This document shows, one piece after another, positions 30,904-39,089 of a DNA stretch of 64,000 nt. Within the stretch, counting starts at the first letter, position 1, and every line of letters begins with the position of its first letter. Origin of the DNA: Kibdelosporangium philippinense (GTDB lineage Bacteria > Actinomycetota > Actinomycetes > Mycobacteriales > Pseudonocardiaceae); NCBI RefSeq assembly GCF_021390435.2, contig NZ_JAJVCN010000001.1, positions 3,162,001 to 3,226,000 of the forward strand. Reading direction: 5' to 3'. The notes beneath the pieces were generated by a model. It was not told where the DNA came from and did no database searches. It saw only the letters and a list, made by a program, of their open reading frames with translations. The position numbers and the translations under genes were made by a program.

Positions 30904-31782
30904 ATGAGTCACGCGTCGGAGGAGATCGCCAGCCAGCCCGCGTGCTGGCGCACGGCCATCGAGGTGGCGGCCGCGAAACCGGCTGGCCTGCCCGAGCCGG
31001 GTGAGCGGGTGGCGGTGATCGGGTGCGGCACGTCGTGGTTCGTCGCGCAGGCCTACGCGGTGCTGCGGGAACGGGCGGGCCAGGGCGAAACGGACGCGTT
31101 CACCGCCTCGGAGTTCCCGTTGACGCGCCGCTACGACCGGGTGGTGGCGATCTCGCGCTCGGGCACGACCACCGAGATCCTGCGCGCGTTGTCGCAGATC
31201 GGCGGCGTGTCCAAGACGTCCGCGATCACCGCAGTGGGCACGACCCCGGTGCGCGATGTGGCCGACGAGGTGCTCACGCTGGCGTTCGCGGATGAGCAGT
31301 CGGTTGTGCAAACCCGATTCCCCACGACCGTGCTCACGCTGCTTCGCGCACACCTGGGCGAGGACGTGTCACGCCTGCCCGAGCACGCCGAGCGCGCGTT
31401 GAGCATGCCGCTGCCGGATGACTACGACGGGTTCCGACAGTTCACGTTCCTGGGGTCGGGGTGGACGGTCGGGCTGGCCAACGAGGCGGCGTTGAAGATC
31501 CGCGAGGCGGCGCAGGCATGGGCGGAGTCCTACTGCGGGATGGAGTACCGGCACGGGCCGATCGCGATCGCCGACATCGCCTCGCTGGTGTGGGTGTTCG
31601 GTGACGCGCCACACGGCCTGCTCGACCAGGTCCGGGCGACCGGCGCGCACGTGGAGGTGTCGTTGCTGGATCCGCAGGCCGAGCTGGTGCGCGCGCAGCG
31701 GATGGCCGTGGCCTTGGGGGATCGACGCGGCCTGGTCGTGGACACGCCCCGCAATCTGACCCGCTCGGTCATCCTGACGTGA
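30904..31782 (+). CDS. SIS-domain aldose/ketose-phosphate isomerase or deaminase (AgaS/GlmS-C-like)
   Basis: 292 residues with two SIS subdomains: GERVAVIGCGTSWFVAQAYA, the phosphate loop SRSGTTTE, and GSGWTVGLANEAALKI. The GlmS-like active-site run EYRHGP and the C-terminal PRNLTRSVILT are present; no glutaminase domain. Such stand-alone isomerase domains (AgaS, FrlB) deaminate or deglycate amino-sugar phosphates. It is first in a four-gene chain with 4-base overlaps. Galactosamine-6-phosphate deaminase is my best guess from its neighbours. Confidence 0.85.
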   Translation: MSHASEEIASQPACWRTAIEVAAAKPAGLPEPGERVAVIGCGTSWFVAQAYAVLRERAGQGETDAFTASEFPLTRRYDRVVAISRSGTTTEILRALSQIGGVSKTSAITAVGTTPVRDVADEVLTLAFADEQSVVQTRFPTTVLTLLRAHLGEDVSRLPEHAERALSMPLPDDYDGFRQFTFLGSGWTVGLANEAALKIREAAQAWAESYCGMEYRHGPIAIADIASLVWVFGDAPHGLLDQVRATGAHVEVSLLDPQAELVRAQRMAVALGDRRGLVVDTPRNLTRSVILT

Positions 31783-32657
31783 GCAGCGTCGTCGCGCTGG
31801 ATGTCGGCGGGACGCTGATGAAGGGCGCGGTCGTTGATCGCGACGGTACCGCCAGAGCCGTCGAGCAACGGCCGACCCTCGCGCAACCGGACACGGTGGA
31901 GGGGATCCTCGCGTTCGCCGCCGAGCTGGCGTCGATGGCGGGTTCTCCTGCGGCGGTGGGGCTCGCGGTTCCCGGGATCGTGGACGAGGTCCGGGGTGTG
32001 GCGCGCTATTCGACCAACCTCGGCTGGCGTGACCTGCCGTTACGCGCCATCGCCACCGACCGCCTGGGGGTGCCGGTGGCGTTGACGCATGACGTGCGCG
32101 CGGGCGCGGTGGCGGAGTACGAGTTGGGTGCGGCGCGTGGCGTGGACGATTTCCTGTTCCTGCCGATCGGCACGGGCATCGCGGGCACGGTGTTCCTCGG
32201 TGGTCGGGCGTATCGCGGCGCGGACGGGATGGCCGGGGAAATCGGCCACGCCCCCGTGCCCGTGGGTGATGAGCAGTGTGCGTGCGGGCAGCGCGGCTGT
32301 CTGGAGACCTACGCCTCGGCCGCGGCGCTCGTACGCCGCTATGGCGATCCGTCGTTGAGTGCCGCGGATGTGGTGGCGCGCGCTGCCGATAACCCGCGCG
32401 CGGCGGCAGTGTTGGGTGACGCGGTGCGCGCGTTGGGGTTCGCGCTCACGACGTACACGATGCTGCTGGACCCCGCGCTGATCGTGATCGGTGGCGGGTT
32501 GGCCGAAGCGGGCGAGACGCTGCTGGGTCCCGTGCGCGCCGAGTTGTGCGCGCGGGTGACCTGGCGGGTGCCGCCACGCGTGGTGCGCGCGCACCTGGGC
32601 GCCTCGGCGGGACGGTTGGGCGCGGCGCTGTGCGCGTGGGAGCTGGTGTCGTCGTGA
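31779..32657 (+). CDS. ROK-family sugar kinase
   Basis: 292 residues. ATP-binding DVGGTLMKGA, catalytic-region HDVRAGAVAEYELGAARG and GTGIAGTVFLGG, and the zinc site GHAPVPVGDEQ with CACGQRGCLETYAS typical of ROK kinases. It phosphorylates a hexose or N-acetylhexosamine with ATP. The GTG start overlaps the previous stop by four bases (GTGA). In this operon it would supply the phosphorylated amino sugar to the SIS enzyme. Confidence 0.9.
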   Translation: MSSVVALDVGGTLMKGAVVDRDGTARAVEQRPTLAQPDTVEGILAFAAELASMAGSPAAVGLAVPGIVDEVRGVARYSTNLGWRDLPLRAIATDRLGVPVALTHDVRAGAVAEYELGAARGVDDFLFLPIGTGIAGTVFLGGRAYRGADGMAGEIGHAPVPVGDEQCACGQRGCLETYASAAALVRRYGDPSLSAADVVARAADNPRAAAVLGDAVRALGFALTTYTMLLDPALIVIGGGLAEAGETLLGPVRAELCARVTWRVPPRVVRAHLGASAGRLGAALCAWELVSS

Positions 32658-33511
32658 TCGTGACCGTCACGCTCAACGCCGCGCTGGATGTCACCTACCG
32701 TGTGGACGCTTTGGCGCCGGGGGCGACGCACCGCGTGACCGACGTGCGGACACGGCCCGGCGGCAAGGGCGTGAACGTCGCCGCGGTGCTCACGCAGCTG
32801 GGTGAGCCGGTGACCTCGACCGGGTTCGCGGGCCCGGAACTGGGCGCGCGGTTGCCCGGGTTCGTGCCGATCGCCGCGGAAAGCCGCCGCACGGTCACGG
32901 TGGTCGCGCACGAGGCGACCGTGTTCACCGAGCCCGGGCCGCTGATCGGTGACGGGGAGTGGCGCGCGTTGCTGACGCGGTTCGACCGGCTCGCCGCGCA
33001 GGCGCGGGTGGTGGTCTTGTCGGGCAGCCTGCCGCCGGGACTGCCGGATGAGGCGTACGCGCGGTTGATCGAACGCTGCCCGGTGCCGGTCGTGCTGGAT
33101 ACGGACGGCACGGCGTTGCGGCACGGCATCACCGCGGGTCCCGCGCTGGTGAAACCCAATGTCGACGAGCTGACCCGGCTGCTTGGCCGGAAACCTGACC
33201 TCCCGGCCGACTGTGTGTCCTTGGGTGTGCCGGTCGCGGCGACGCTCGGCGCGCAGGGCGCGGTGCTGGCCACACCGGACGGTGTGTGGCGGGCGCGTCC
33301 ACCGGCCGCGGTGGTGGGTAACCCGACGGGGGCGGGTGATGCGTTCACCGCCGCGCTCGCGCGGGGCGTGGCACAGCAGCGTCCGTGGCCCGAGGTGCTC
33401 GCGGACGCGGTGGCGTTGTCGGCCGCCGCGGTGCTCAGCCCGGTCGCGGGCGTGTATGACGCGGCGGCATACCAGGAGTTCGCCGGTCAGGTACGAGTGG
33501 AGGAAGGCTGA
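32654..33511 (+). CDS. PfkB-family kinase (1-phosphofructokinase / tagatose-6-phosphate kinase type)
   Basis: 285 residues from GTG 32654 (IVTVTLNAALDVTY), which overlaps the previous stop. PfkB signature 1 is RPGGKGVNVAAVLTQLG, with LSGSLPPGLPDEAYA in the middle. Signature 2 is VVGNPTGAGDAFTAALA with the catalytic Asp. The subgroup (FruK/LacC) phosphorylates ketose phosphates to bisphosphates. Next to a class II aldolase, tagatose-6-phosphate or fructose-1-phosphate is the likely substrate. Confidence 0.9.
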   Translation: MIVTVTLNAALDVTYRVDALAPGATHRVTDVRTRPGGKGVNVAAVLTQLGEPVTSTGFAGPELGARLPGFVPIAAESRRTVTVVAHEATVFTEPGPLIGDGEWRALLTRFDRLAAQARVVVLSGSLPPGLPDEAYARLIERCPVPVVLDTDGTALRHGITAGPALVKPNVDELTRLLGRKPDLPADCVSLGVPVAATLGAQGAVLATPDGVWRARPPAAVVGNPTGAGDAFTAALARGVAQQRPWPEVLADAVALSAAAVLSPVAGVYDAAAYQEFAGQVRVEEG

Positions 33512-34338
33512 TGCTGGTACCGACGTCGGCGATCATCGAGCAGGCCGTGGCCGGTGGCACCGGTGTGGGCGCGTTCAACGTGATCACACTGGAGCACGCG
33601 GAAGGCATCGTCACCGGCGCGGAGACCGTGGGCCAGCCGGTGGTGCTGCAGGTGAGCCAGAACTGCGTGAAGTTCCACGGCGGGCATCTGCTGCCGATCG
33701 CCCGGGCCGCGGCGGCGGTGGCGGCGGAGTCCTCGGTACCAGTCGCGCTGCATTTGGATCACGTCGAGGACGAGGTGCTGCTGCGCCAGGCCGCGGACGC
33801 CGGGTTCGCCTCGGTCATGGTCGACGCCTCGAAAATGCCGTACGCGCAGAACGTGGCAGCCACGCGGGAGGCGGCGCGTTGGGCGCACCGCGTCGGTCTG
33901 TGGGTCGAAGCGGAACTGGGCGAGGTCGGTGGCAAGAACGGCGCCCACGCCCCGGGTGTGCGGACCTCGCCGCGCGACGCGGCGCGGTTCGTGTCCGAGA
34001 CTGGCGTGGACGCGTTGGCGGTCGCGGTCGGCAGCTCGCATGCGATGACCACGCAGACCGCGTCCCTGGACATGGGGTTGATCTCCCGGATCCGCAGCAA
34101 CGTCCCGGTTCCGCTGGTCCTGCACGGATCCTCGGGCGTGCCGGATGATCAGCTGTGTGACGCGGTGCGGCACGGCATGGTGAAGATCAACATCGGGACG
34201 GCGTTGAACGTGGCGTTCACCGAGACCATCCAGAACTCTGATCTACGTATCGCCGACCCGCGCACGTATTTGGCGCCCGCGCGGGAGGCGATCGCGCACA
34301 CGGTGGCTCATTTGCTCGGTGTGCTCTCCAGCGCCTGA
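33511..34338 (+). CDS. Class II ketose-bisphosphate aldolase (GatY/KbaY/Fba type)
   Basis: 275 residues. Zinc ligands are seen in ALHLDHVED and GSSHAM, and near PLVLHGSSGVPD; also EAELGEVGGKNG and the phosphate-binding KINIGTALNVAFTE. It cleaves tagatose- or fructose-1,6-bisphosphate to DHAP and glyceraldehyde-3-phosphate. The ATG overlaps the kinase stop by one base (TGATG). It completes a degradation route of isomerase/deaminase, kinase and aldolase. The end overlaps the converging MFS gene by 31 bases. Confidence 0.92.
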   Translation: MLVPTSAIIEQAVAGGTGVGAFNVITLEHAEGIVTGAETVGQPVVLQVSQNCVKFHGGHLLPIARAAAAVAAESSVPVALHLDHVEDEVLLRQAADAGFASVMVDASKMPYAQNVAATREAARWAHRVGLWVEAELGEVGGKNGAHAPGVRTSPRDAARFVSETGVDALAVAVGSSHAMTTQTASLDMGLISRIRSNVPVPLVLHGSSGVPDDQLCDAVRHGMVKINIGTALNVAFTETIQNSDLRIADPRTYLAPAREAIAHTVAHLLGVLSSA

Positions 34339-35519
34339 ACCGGGATCTTGCGCAGTACGAGCACAGCGCCGATGCCGATCACGCAGAACCCCGTGAGCAG
34401 CAGGAATCCCGCGTCGAACGCGCCGGTGGCGTCTTTGAGCGCGCCCAACGCCCAGACTGCGGTGAATCCGCCGAGGTTGGCCCAGAAGTTGCCGAACCCG
34501 CTGATCGCCCCCGCGACCGAGCGGCCGAGATACTGGATCGGGATGGAAAACAACGGCCCGAAGTAGAGCTGGATCACGATCGAGTTGACCGCGACCATCG
34601 CGATGATCATCGGCAGCGAATCGGCCAGCACGAGTCCAACCAGGGATGCGGCGATGATCGTGAGCGACACCCAGACCACCGCGAGAGGTTTGCCGGTTTT
34701 GTCGGCGACGTAGCCGCCCATGATGTTGGACGGCGCGGTCAGCGCGGCGCCGAGCGCGACCAGGAACCCGGCGGTCTGGATCGAGTAGCCCTTTTCCACC
34801 ACGACGAAGCTCGGTAGCCAGGTGATCACGCCGTGGGTGGCGGCCAGTCGGACGAACTGGATCACCGAGGTCACCGCGACCACGGGGTGTTTCAGCAGTT
34901 TCGGCAGTTCCCGCAGGGGCGGTTGTTTGCGTGGCCGCGGGTCGGCGCCGTCGTTGCCGATCAGCCAATAGGCCAGCAGGGTGAGCACGCCGAGGCCCGC
35001 GCAGACCAGGAACACGCCTTGCCAGCCCAAGGGCCCGACCAGCAGCGGCCCGAGCAGGTTGAGCACGATGCTGGAGGAAAACCCGCCCGCGACGTACAGG
35101 CCCATCGCCATGGCCTGTTTGCTCGAGTCGAACTGGCGGCTGATCAGGATCAGGCCGGGCGCGAACGCCATCGAGCGGAAGATCCCGGAGACCGCCTGGT
35201 TGGCCAGCAGCCATCCGTACGAGTCGAGCAACGCGAACCCGCAGGCGAGGATGTTCACCCCGAGCAGGCCGATCAGCAGCATCTTCTTGGGATCGATCCG
35301 GTCGGCCAGGATCCCGACCGGCACCTGCATCAGCGCGTAGGTGAACGTGGACGCGGCCGCGAGGCTGCCTCCCTGCGCGAAGGAAAGCGCCAGATCATCC
35401 CGGATCAACGGGAGAAACAGGGCAATTCCGCCGGTGACCAGCGCCTGCGAGCTCTGGCACAGCACGATGAGGGCGATCGTGATTCCCCGACGCTTGATCA
35501 CCCGGCCAGCTTGCCCCAC
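34308..35519 (-). CDS. MFS transporter
   Basis: 403 residues with 12 predicted membrane segments and the loop motif GILADRIDPKKML between segments 2 and 3; the second half has GGYVADKTGKPLAV. It resembles sugar-acid or organic-anion symporters (ACS/NNP-like) rather than drug pumps. GTG 35519 is the likely start; GTG 35501 is possible. It converges on the aldolase gene, so it is not in that operon, but it could import the sugar. Confidence 0.88.
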   Translation of the reverse strand: MGQAGRVIKRRGITIALIVLCQSSQALVTGGIALFLPLIRDDLALSFAQGGSLAAASTFTYALMQVPVGILADRIDPKKMLLIGLLGVNILACGFALLDSYGWLLANQAVSGIFRSMAFAPGLILISRQFDSSKQAMAMGLYVAGGFSSSIVLNLLGPLLVGPLGWQGVFLVCAGLGVLTLLAYWLIGNDGADPRPRKQPPLRELPKLLKHPVVAVTSVIQFVRLAATHGVITWLPSFVVVEKGYSIQTAGFLVALGAALTAPSNIMGGYVADKTGKPLAVVWVSLTIIAASLVGLVLADSLPMIIAMVAVNSIVIQLYFGPLFSIPIQYLGRSVAGAISGFGNFWANLGGFTAVWALGALKDATGAFDAGFLLLTGFCVIGIGAVLVLRKIPVQALESTPSK

Positions 35520-35613
35520 CCGGCGGGCGCGGCGACAGTAGTGTTGATCTCATGCGCAGTGTTCTCGCGGTCGGGTACGACCCTGACGCGATCCCCGGCG
35601 TCGACGGCAACGC

Positions 35614-35949
35614 CATCCGCGCCTGCTCGCCGGGGACCAGACACGCGGGATCGCCGCCCGGCTGAACGGCACCATGGTCGGGATCGCGCACTACGTGTTC
35701 CACCCAGGCATCTGGGGCGACGGACGCTGCTACCTGGCAGACCTGTTCGTGGACCCCAACGTCCGGCGACAGGGGATCGCCACGGCGATGATCAGGTGGG
35801 TCGCCGCGGACGCCGAGGAGCACGGCTTCCCACGCCTCTACTGGAACACGCTGGAAGACGCACCGGCTCGCACGCTCTACGACCAGGTGGCCGACCTGAG
35901 CGCAGGGCACATCCTCTACACCTACCGCCGCGCCAAAAAGCCGCTCTAG
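35614..35949 (+). pseudogene. GNAT acetyltransferase remnant lacking its N-terminus
   Basis: The frame reads HPRLLAGDQTRGIAARLNG, then MVGIAHYVFHPGIWGDGRCY, LADLFVDPNVRRQGIATAMI (acetyl-CoA loop) and LYWNTLEDAPARTLYDQV. This matches the second two thirds of a common GNAT type. Upstream a TGA at 35584 closes the frame, and the N-terminal strands are not found in any frame. An ATG at 35674 could start a 91-residue product, but it lacks the first strands of the fold. It converges on lspA with a 4-base overlap. Confidence 0.6.
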
Positions 35950-36455
35950 TCCTCGGTCCTCTCAGCCTTGGCCTCGCCGCCGAACAGCGCCGGGATCAGC
36001 AGCAGTACCGCGCCGCAGAACAACGCGATGTCCGCGACATTGCCCACGAACCAGCCGTTGTAGTCGATGAAGTCGACCACGTGCCCCCGCGCGAACCCCG
36101 GCTCACGGAACAACCGGTCCAACAGGTGCGTCACGGCCCCACCCAACAACAACGACAACGCCGTGGCCTGCACCAACGAGGACGGCTTGACCGCGAACCA
36201 GATCAACACCACCACCGCAACCGCGGTGATGATCGTGAAGATCCACGTCGCCCCCGCGCCGATGGAGAATGCCGCGCCTGGGTTGTACAACAGCCGCAGT
36301 TGCAGGAACGAGCCGAGGACTGGGATTGGGGCGCGGCCGGTCAGCTGTGACTCCGCGAAGTACTTCGTGATCTGGTCCAGCGCGACAACGAACACAGCCA
36401 CGGCGAACACCATCGGCACGCGGGCGGCAACCGGGCGGGAAGCTGAGGTCTCCAT
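35946..36455 (-). CDS. lspA: Lipoprotein signal peptidase II
   Basis: 169 residues with four membrane segments. It cleaves prolipoprotein signals after diacylation. Motifs: DQITKYF, YNPGAAFSIG, and the catalytic-Asp region VVDFIDYNGWFVGNVADIAL. The usual GGALGN-LIDR motif reads GGAVTHLLDRLFR, so the conserved Asn is replaced by His, and FNVAD is GNVAD. It may be a divergent or second LspA. The nearest lipoprotein candidate is at 53761-54294. Confidence 0.9.
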   Translation of the reverse strand: METSASRPVAARVPMVFAVAVFVVALDQITKYFAESQLTGRAPIPVLGSFLQLRLLYNPGAAFSIGAGATWIFTIITAVAVVVLIWFAVKPSSLVQATALSLLLGGAVTHLLDRLFREPGFARGHVVDFIDYNGWFVGNVADIALFCGAVLLLIPALFGGEAKAERTED

Positions 36456-36662
36456 CGCCGCCTACCCTATGTGCCTGGCTCATGGCGGATGTCAGAGACC
36501 TGCCACCCCGCACCGGCCGATCTGCCCACGACATGCGGGAACTCACCACCCCAACCGAACCGGATCAGACCTGATCACCGAACTGTTTACCGCGACACGC
36601 CGACCTGCGGCGATTGTTCGTCGTAGGCTCTGGCACCGAGCACGGGAACGGGGGCGAGGGCG

Positions 36663-39089
36663 TTGGGGCGCGGTCACCGATCACACGGTCACCGGTTGCA
36701 GGGCAGGCAGGCCGAACTTGCTGCCGTGCGCACGGCTGCCCAGACACAGACCGGGCGTCTGATGGTCATCAGGGGAGCGCACGGCACCGGACGCACCGCC
36801 CTGTTGAACGCCGCCGAACACACCCTGCGCGAACACGGCCACCCGGTCACGCACATCGACGCCGACGAGCTGACCCGCATGCGCCCACGCGACATCGCGC
36901 TGCTCATCGACGACGCCGACACCGTGCCCATCCAGGACCTGCTGGCCAGCCGCCGCAACGGCTGCCTGGTCATCGCCACCTGCCAGGACACGTCCACCAG
37001 CGAGTTGTCCAGCGCCGCGGACCAGACCCTGGACCTCGGGCCGCTGCCCGAGACCGACGTGCTGGCGCTGCTCAAGGACGTCGGCCCGCTCGACCAGCCG
37101 GTCATCGACGCCCTGCGCACCGCACTGGGCCCGTTGTTCGGCAACCCCGGCACGGTGCTTGCCACCGTCGAGCACCTGCGCGATCGCCTGATCACCGTCG
37201 CGGGCCTGCTGTGCCTGCGTGACCTGCACATCGCCCTGCCAGCCAACCATTGGCTGTGCACGCACGCCGATCCGCTGCTGAGGGCCATCGCCATCCTGGG
37301 CGAGCTACGCATCGACGACCTGCCCCTGCTCGCCGGGGCACTCGGCGAACCCGTCGCCACCTGCGGCCGCAGAATCGACGCGCTCGTCGACGCCGACGTG
37401 CTCAGCGTCGAGGCCACCGGCAAACTCCGCTGCGTCTGCCCAGCCCTGGCCACCGCACTGGCCGACGAAGCAGGCCCACACCACGCCCAACGCCTGCACC
37501 ACGCGCTGGCCACGCAGCTCATGCGCCGCAACGGCGACCCCACGACCATCGCCGATCACCTGACCGCCTCGGGCCTGAGCACCCCGACCGCGCGGCTGCT
37601 GCGCCTGGCCGACCGCGCCCGCACGCAGCAACCACACCGCGCCGCACGCTGGTACGCCGCCGCGTTGCGCGATCTGCCACGTGACCGGCACGAGCACGCC
37701 AATGTGCTGCGTTCGCTGCTGAAACTGCTGGTCCAGAACGGACAATACGACCTGCTCTGCACCGTGCTGGCCGATCAAGCCACCATGCCGACCAGCAACC
37801 CCGCTGTGCGCGACGACCTGGAGGCCGCAGCCATGCTCACGGCCTTCCACACCGGCCACCCGGTGAAAGTCGCCCACGACCCGCGCCCCGGCAGCCCGCT
37901 CGAGCTCTACGCCTGGTGGATCGGCGAGCACCGCAACTTCGTCCCGGACTCCACACCCACCCCCGAGGACGCGCTGCTCACCGCCCCCGAGCTGCGCCTG
38001 ATCCACTGCGCGCTGGCGGTCGACCACGCCGGATGCGCGCGCGAAGTCGGCGCTATCCGCAACCCCGCTGCGTTGCAGCGCCTGGAAGACCTCATGGAAG
38101 CGGGCGCCGCGGGCGACCCGACCGCCGTATTCGAGATCGTGCTCGGCGCAGGCTACCGCGCCCCCAGCACCGGCCCGCTCGCCCTGAGCCGCACAGTCGT
38201 GCGCGGGTACGCCGCCGCGAAATGGTCCGAGGCGCTGACCGCGGCCCGACGCCTGGAACTCACCGGCACCCCCGACAGCCCCATCCACCAGATGTGCCGC
38301 ATCTACGCCGCGGGCATCCACCTCAACCGCGGCGAATACGACACCGCGTCCAACTGGCTGGCCACCGTCTCGCACGACCCACGCTTCGCCGCCGCACGCG
38401 CCGCAGTGGAGTGCTCGCTGCTGCACCGCGCGGGTGACTCCCTTGGTGCCGTGCATCTGGCGTGGCGCACCTACCGTCGCGTGCGGCGCGCCGGAACGCT
38501 CACCGGCGTCGAACGACTCCTGCTGACCGCGTTGCAGATCGCGGTACGTGGCCAAGACCAGGAGATGGCTGCCGCGCTGCACGAGGAAATCGAACAACTG
38601 CACATCCGCGCGCCGTGGCGCTGCGCACGCCAGGTCATGCTGCTGAGTCGAGGTCTGGTGCATCGGGACGCGGCCGCGGCGGCGGAAGGCGCCAACATCT
38701 CCCGGTTGCGCGCGCATCGCCCCGACCTGCTGTGGGCGTGCCGCATCCTGGCTCAGTTCTGCGACCAGCCCGGACCGCTGATCGACGAGCTCAACACCCT
38801 CGCGACCGACCCCACCGGCAGCTTCCTGCTGCCCACCCAACTGACCACGATGATGCGCCGCTACGGCGTGCCCGAACCGCCGCCGGAAGGGTTCACCAGC
38901 ACCGAACTGCGCATCATCGAGCTGATCCGCACCGGCCACACCAACCGCCAGATCGCCGCACTGCTACAGCTCGGCGTGAAAACCGTCGAACAGCACCTGA
39001 CCAGGCTGTATGACCGGACCGGTTATCGCTCACGCGTCGAGCTGACCGCGGCGAGCATCGACGGCAGGCTCACCGGAGGTGTGGCATGA
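36663..39089 (+). CDS. LuxR-family LAL-type regulator, first of a pair
   Basis: 808 residues from TTG 36663 (GGGGGCGAGGGCG lies upstream). The N-terminal ATPase-like domain has a P-loop at 38-45, GAHGTGRT, in which the usual Lys is Arg. Walker B is ALLIDDADTV. A long helical repeat region follows. The C-terminus is a LuxR HTH (STELRIIELIRTGHTNRQIA, then GVKTVEQHLTRLYDRTGY). LAL proteins are often pathway-specific activators in actinomycetes. It overlaps the next LAL gene by 4 bases. Confidence 0.88.
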   Translation: MGRGHRSHGHRLQGRQAELAAVRTAAQTQTGRLMVIRGAHGTGRTALLNAAEHTLREHGHPVTHIDADELTRMRPRDIALLIDDADTVPIQDLLASRRNGCLVIATCQDTSTSELSSAADQTLDLGPLPETDVLALLKDVGPLDQPVIDALRTALGPLFGNPGTVLATVEHLRDRLITVAGLLCLRDLHIALPANHWLCTHADPLLRAIAILGELRIDDLPLLAGALGEPVATCGRRIDALVDADVLSVEATGKLRCVCPALATALADEAGPHHAQRLHHALATQLMRRNGDPTTIADHLTASGLSTPTARLLRLADRARTQQPHRAARWYAAALRDLPRDRHEHANVLRSLLKLLVQNGQYDLLCTVLADQATMPTSNPAVRDDLEAAAMLTAFHTGHPVKVAHDPRPGSPLELYAWWIGEHRNFVPDSTPTPEDALLTAPELRLIHCALAVDHAGCAREVGAIRNPAALQRLEDLMEAGAAGDPTAVFEIVLGAGYRAPSTGPLALSRTVVRGYAAAKWSEALTAARRLELTGTPDSPIHQMCRIYAAGIHLNRGEYDTASNWLATVSHDPRFAAARAAVECSLLHRAGDSLGAVHLAWRTYRRVRRAGTLTGVERLLLTALQIAVRGQDQEMAAALHEEIEQLHIRAPWRCARQVMLLSRGLVHRDAAAAAEGANISRLRAHRPDLLWACRILAQFCDQPGPLIDELNTLATDPTGSFLLPTQLTTMMRRYGVPEPPPEGFTSTELRIIELIRTGHTNRQIAALLQLGVKTVEQHLTRLYDRTGYRSRVELTAASIDGRLTGGVA

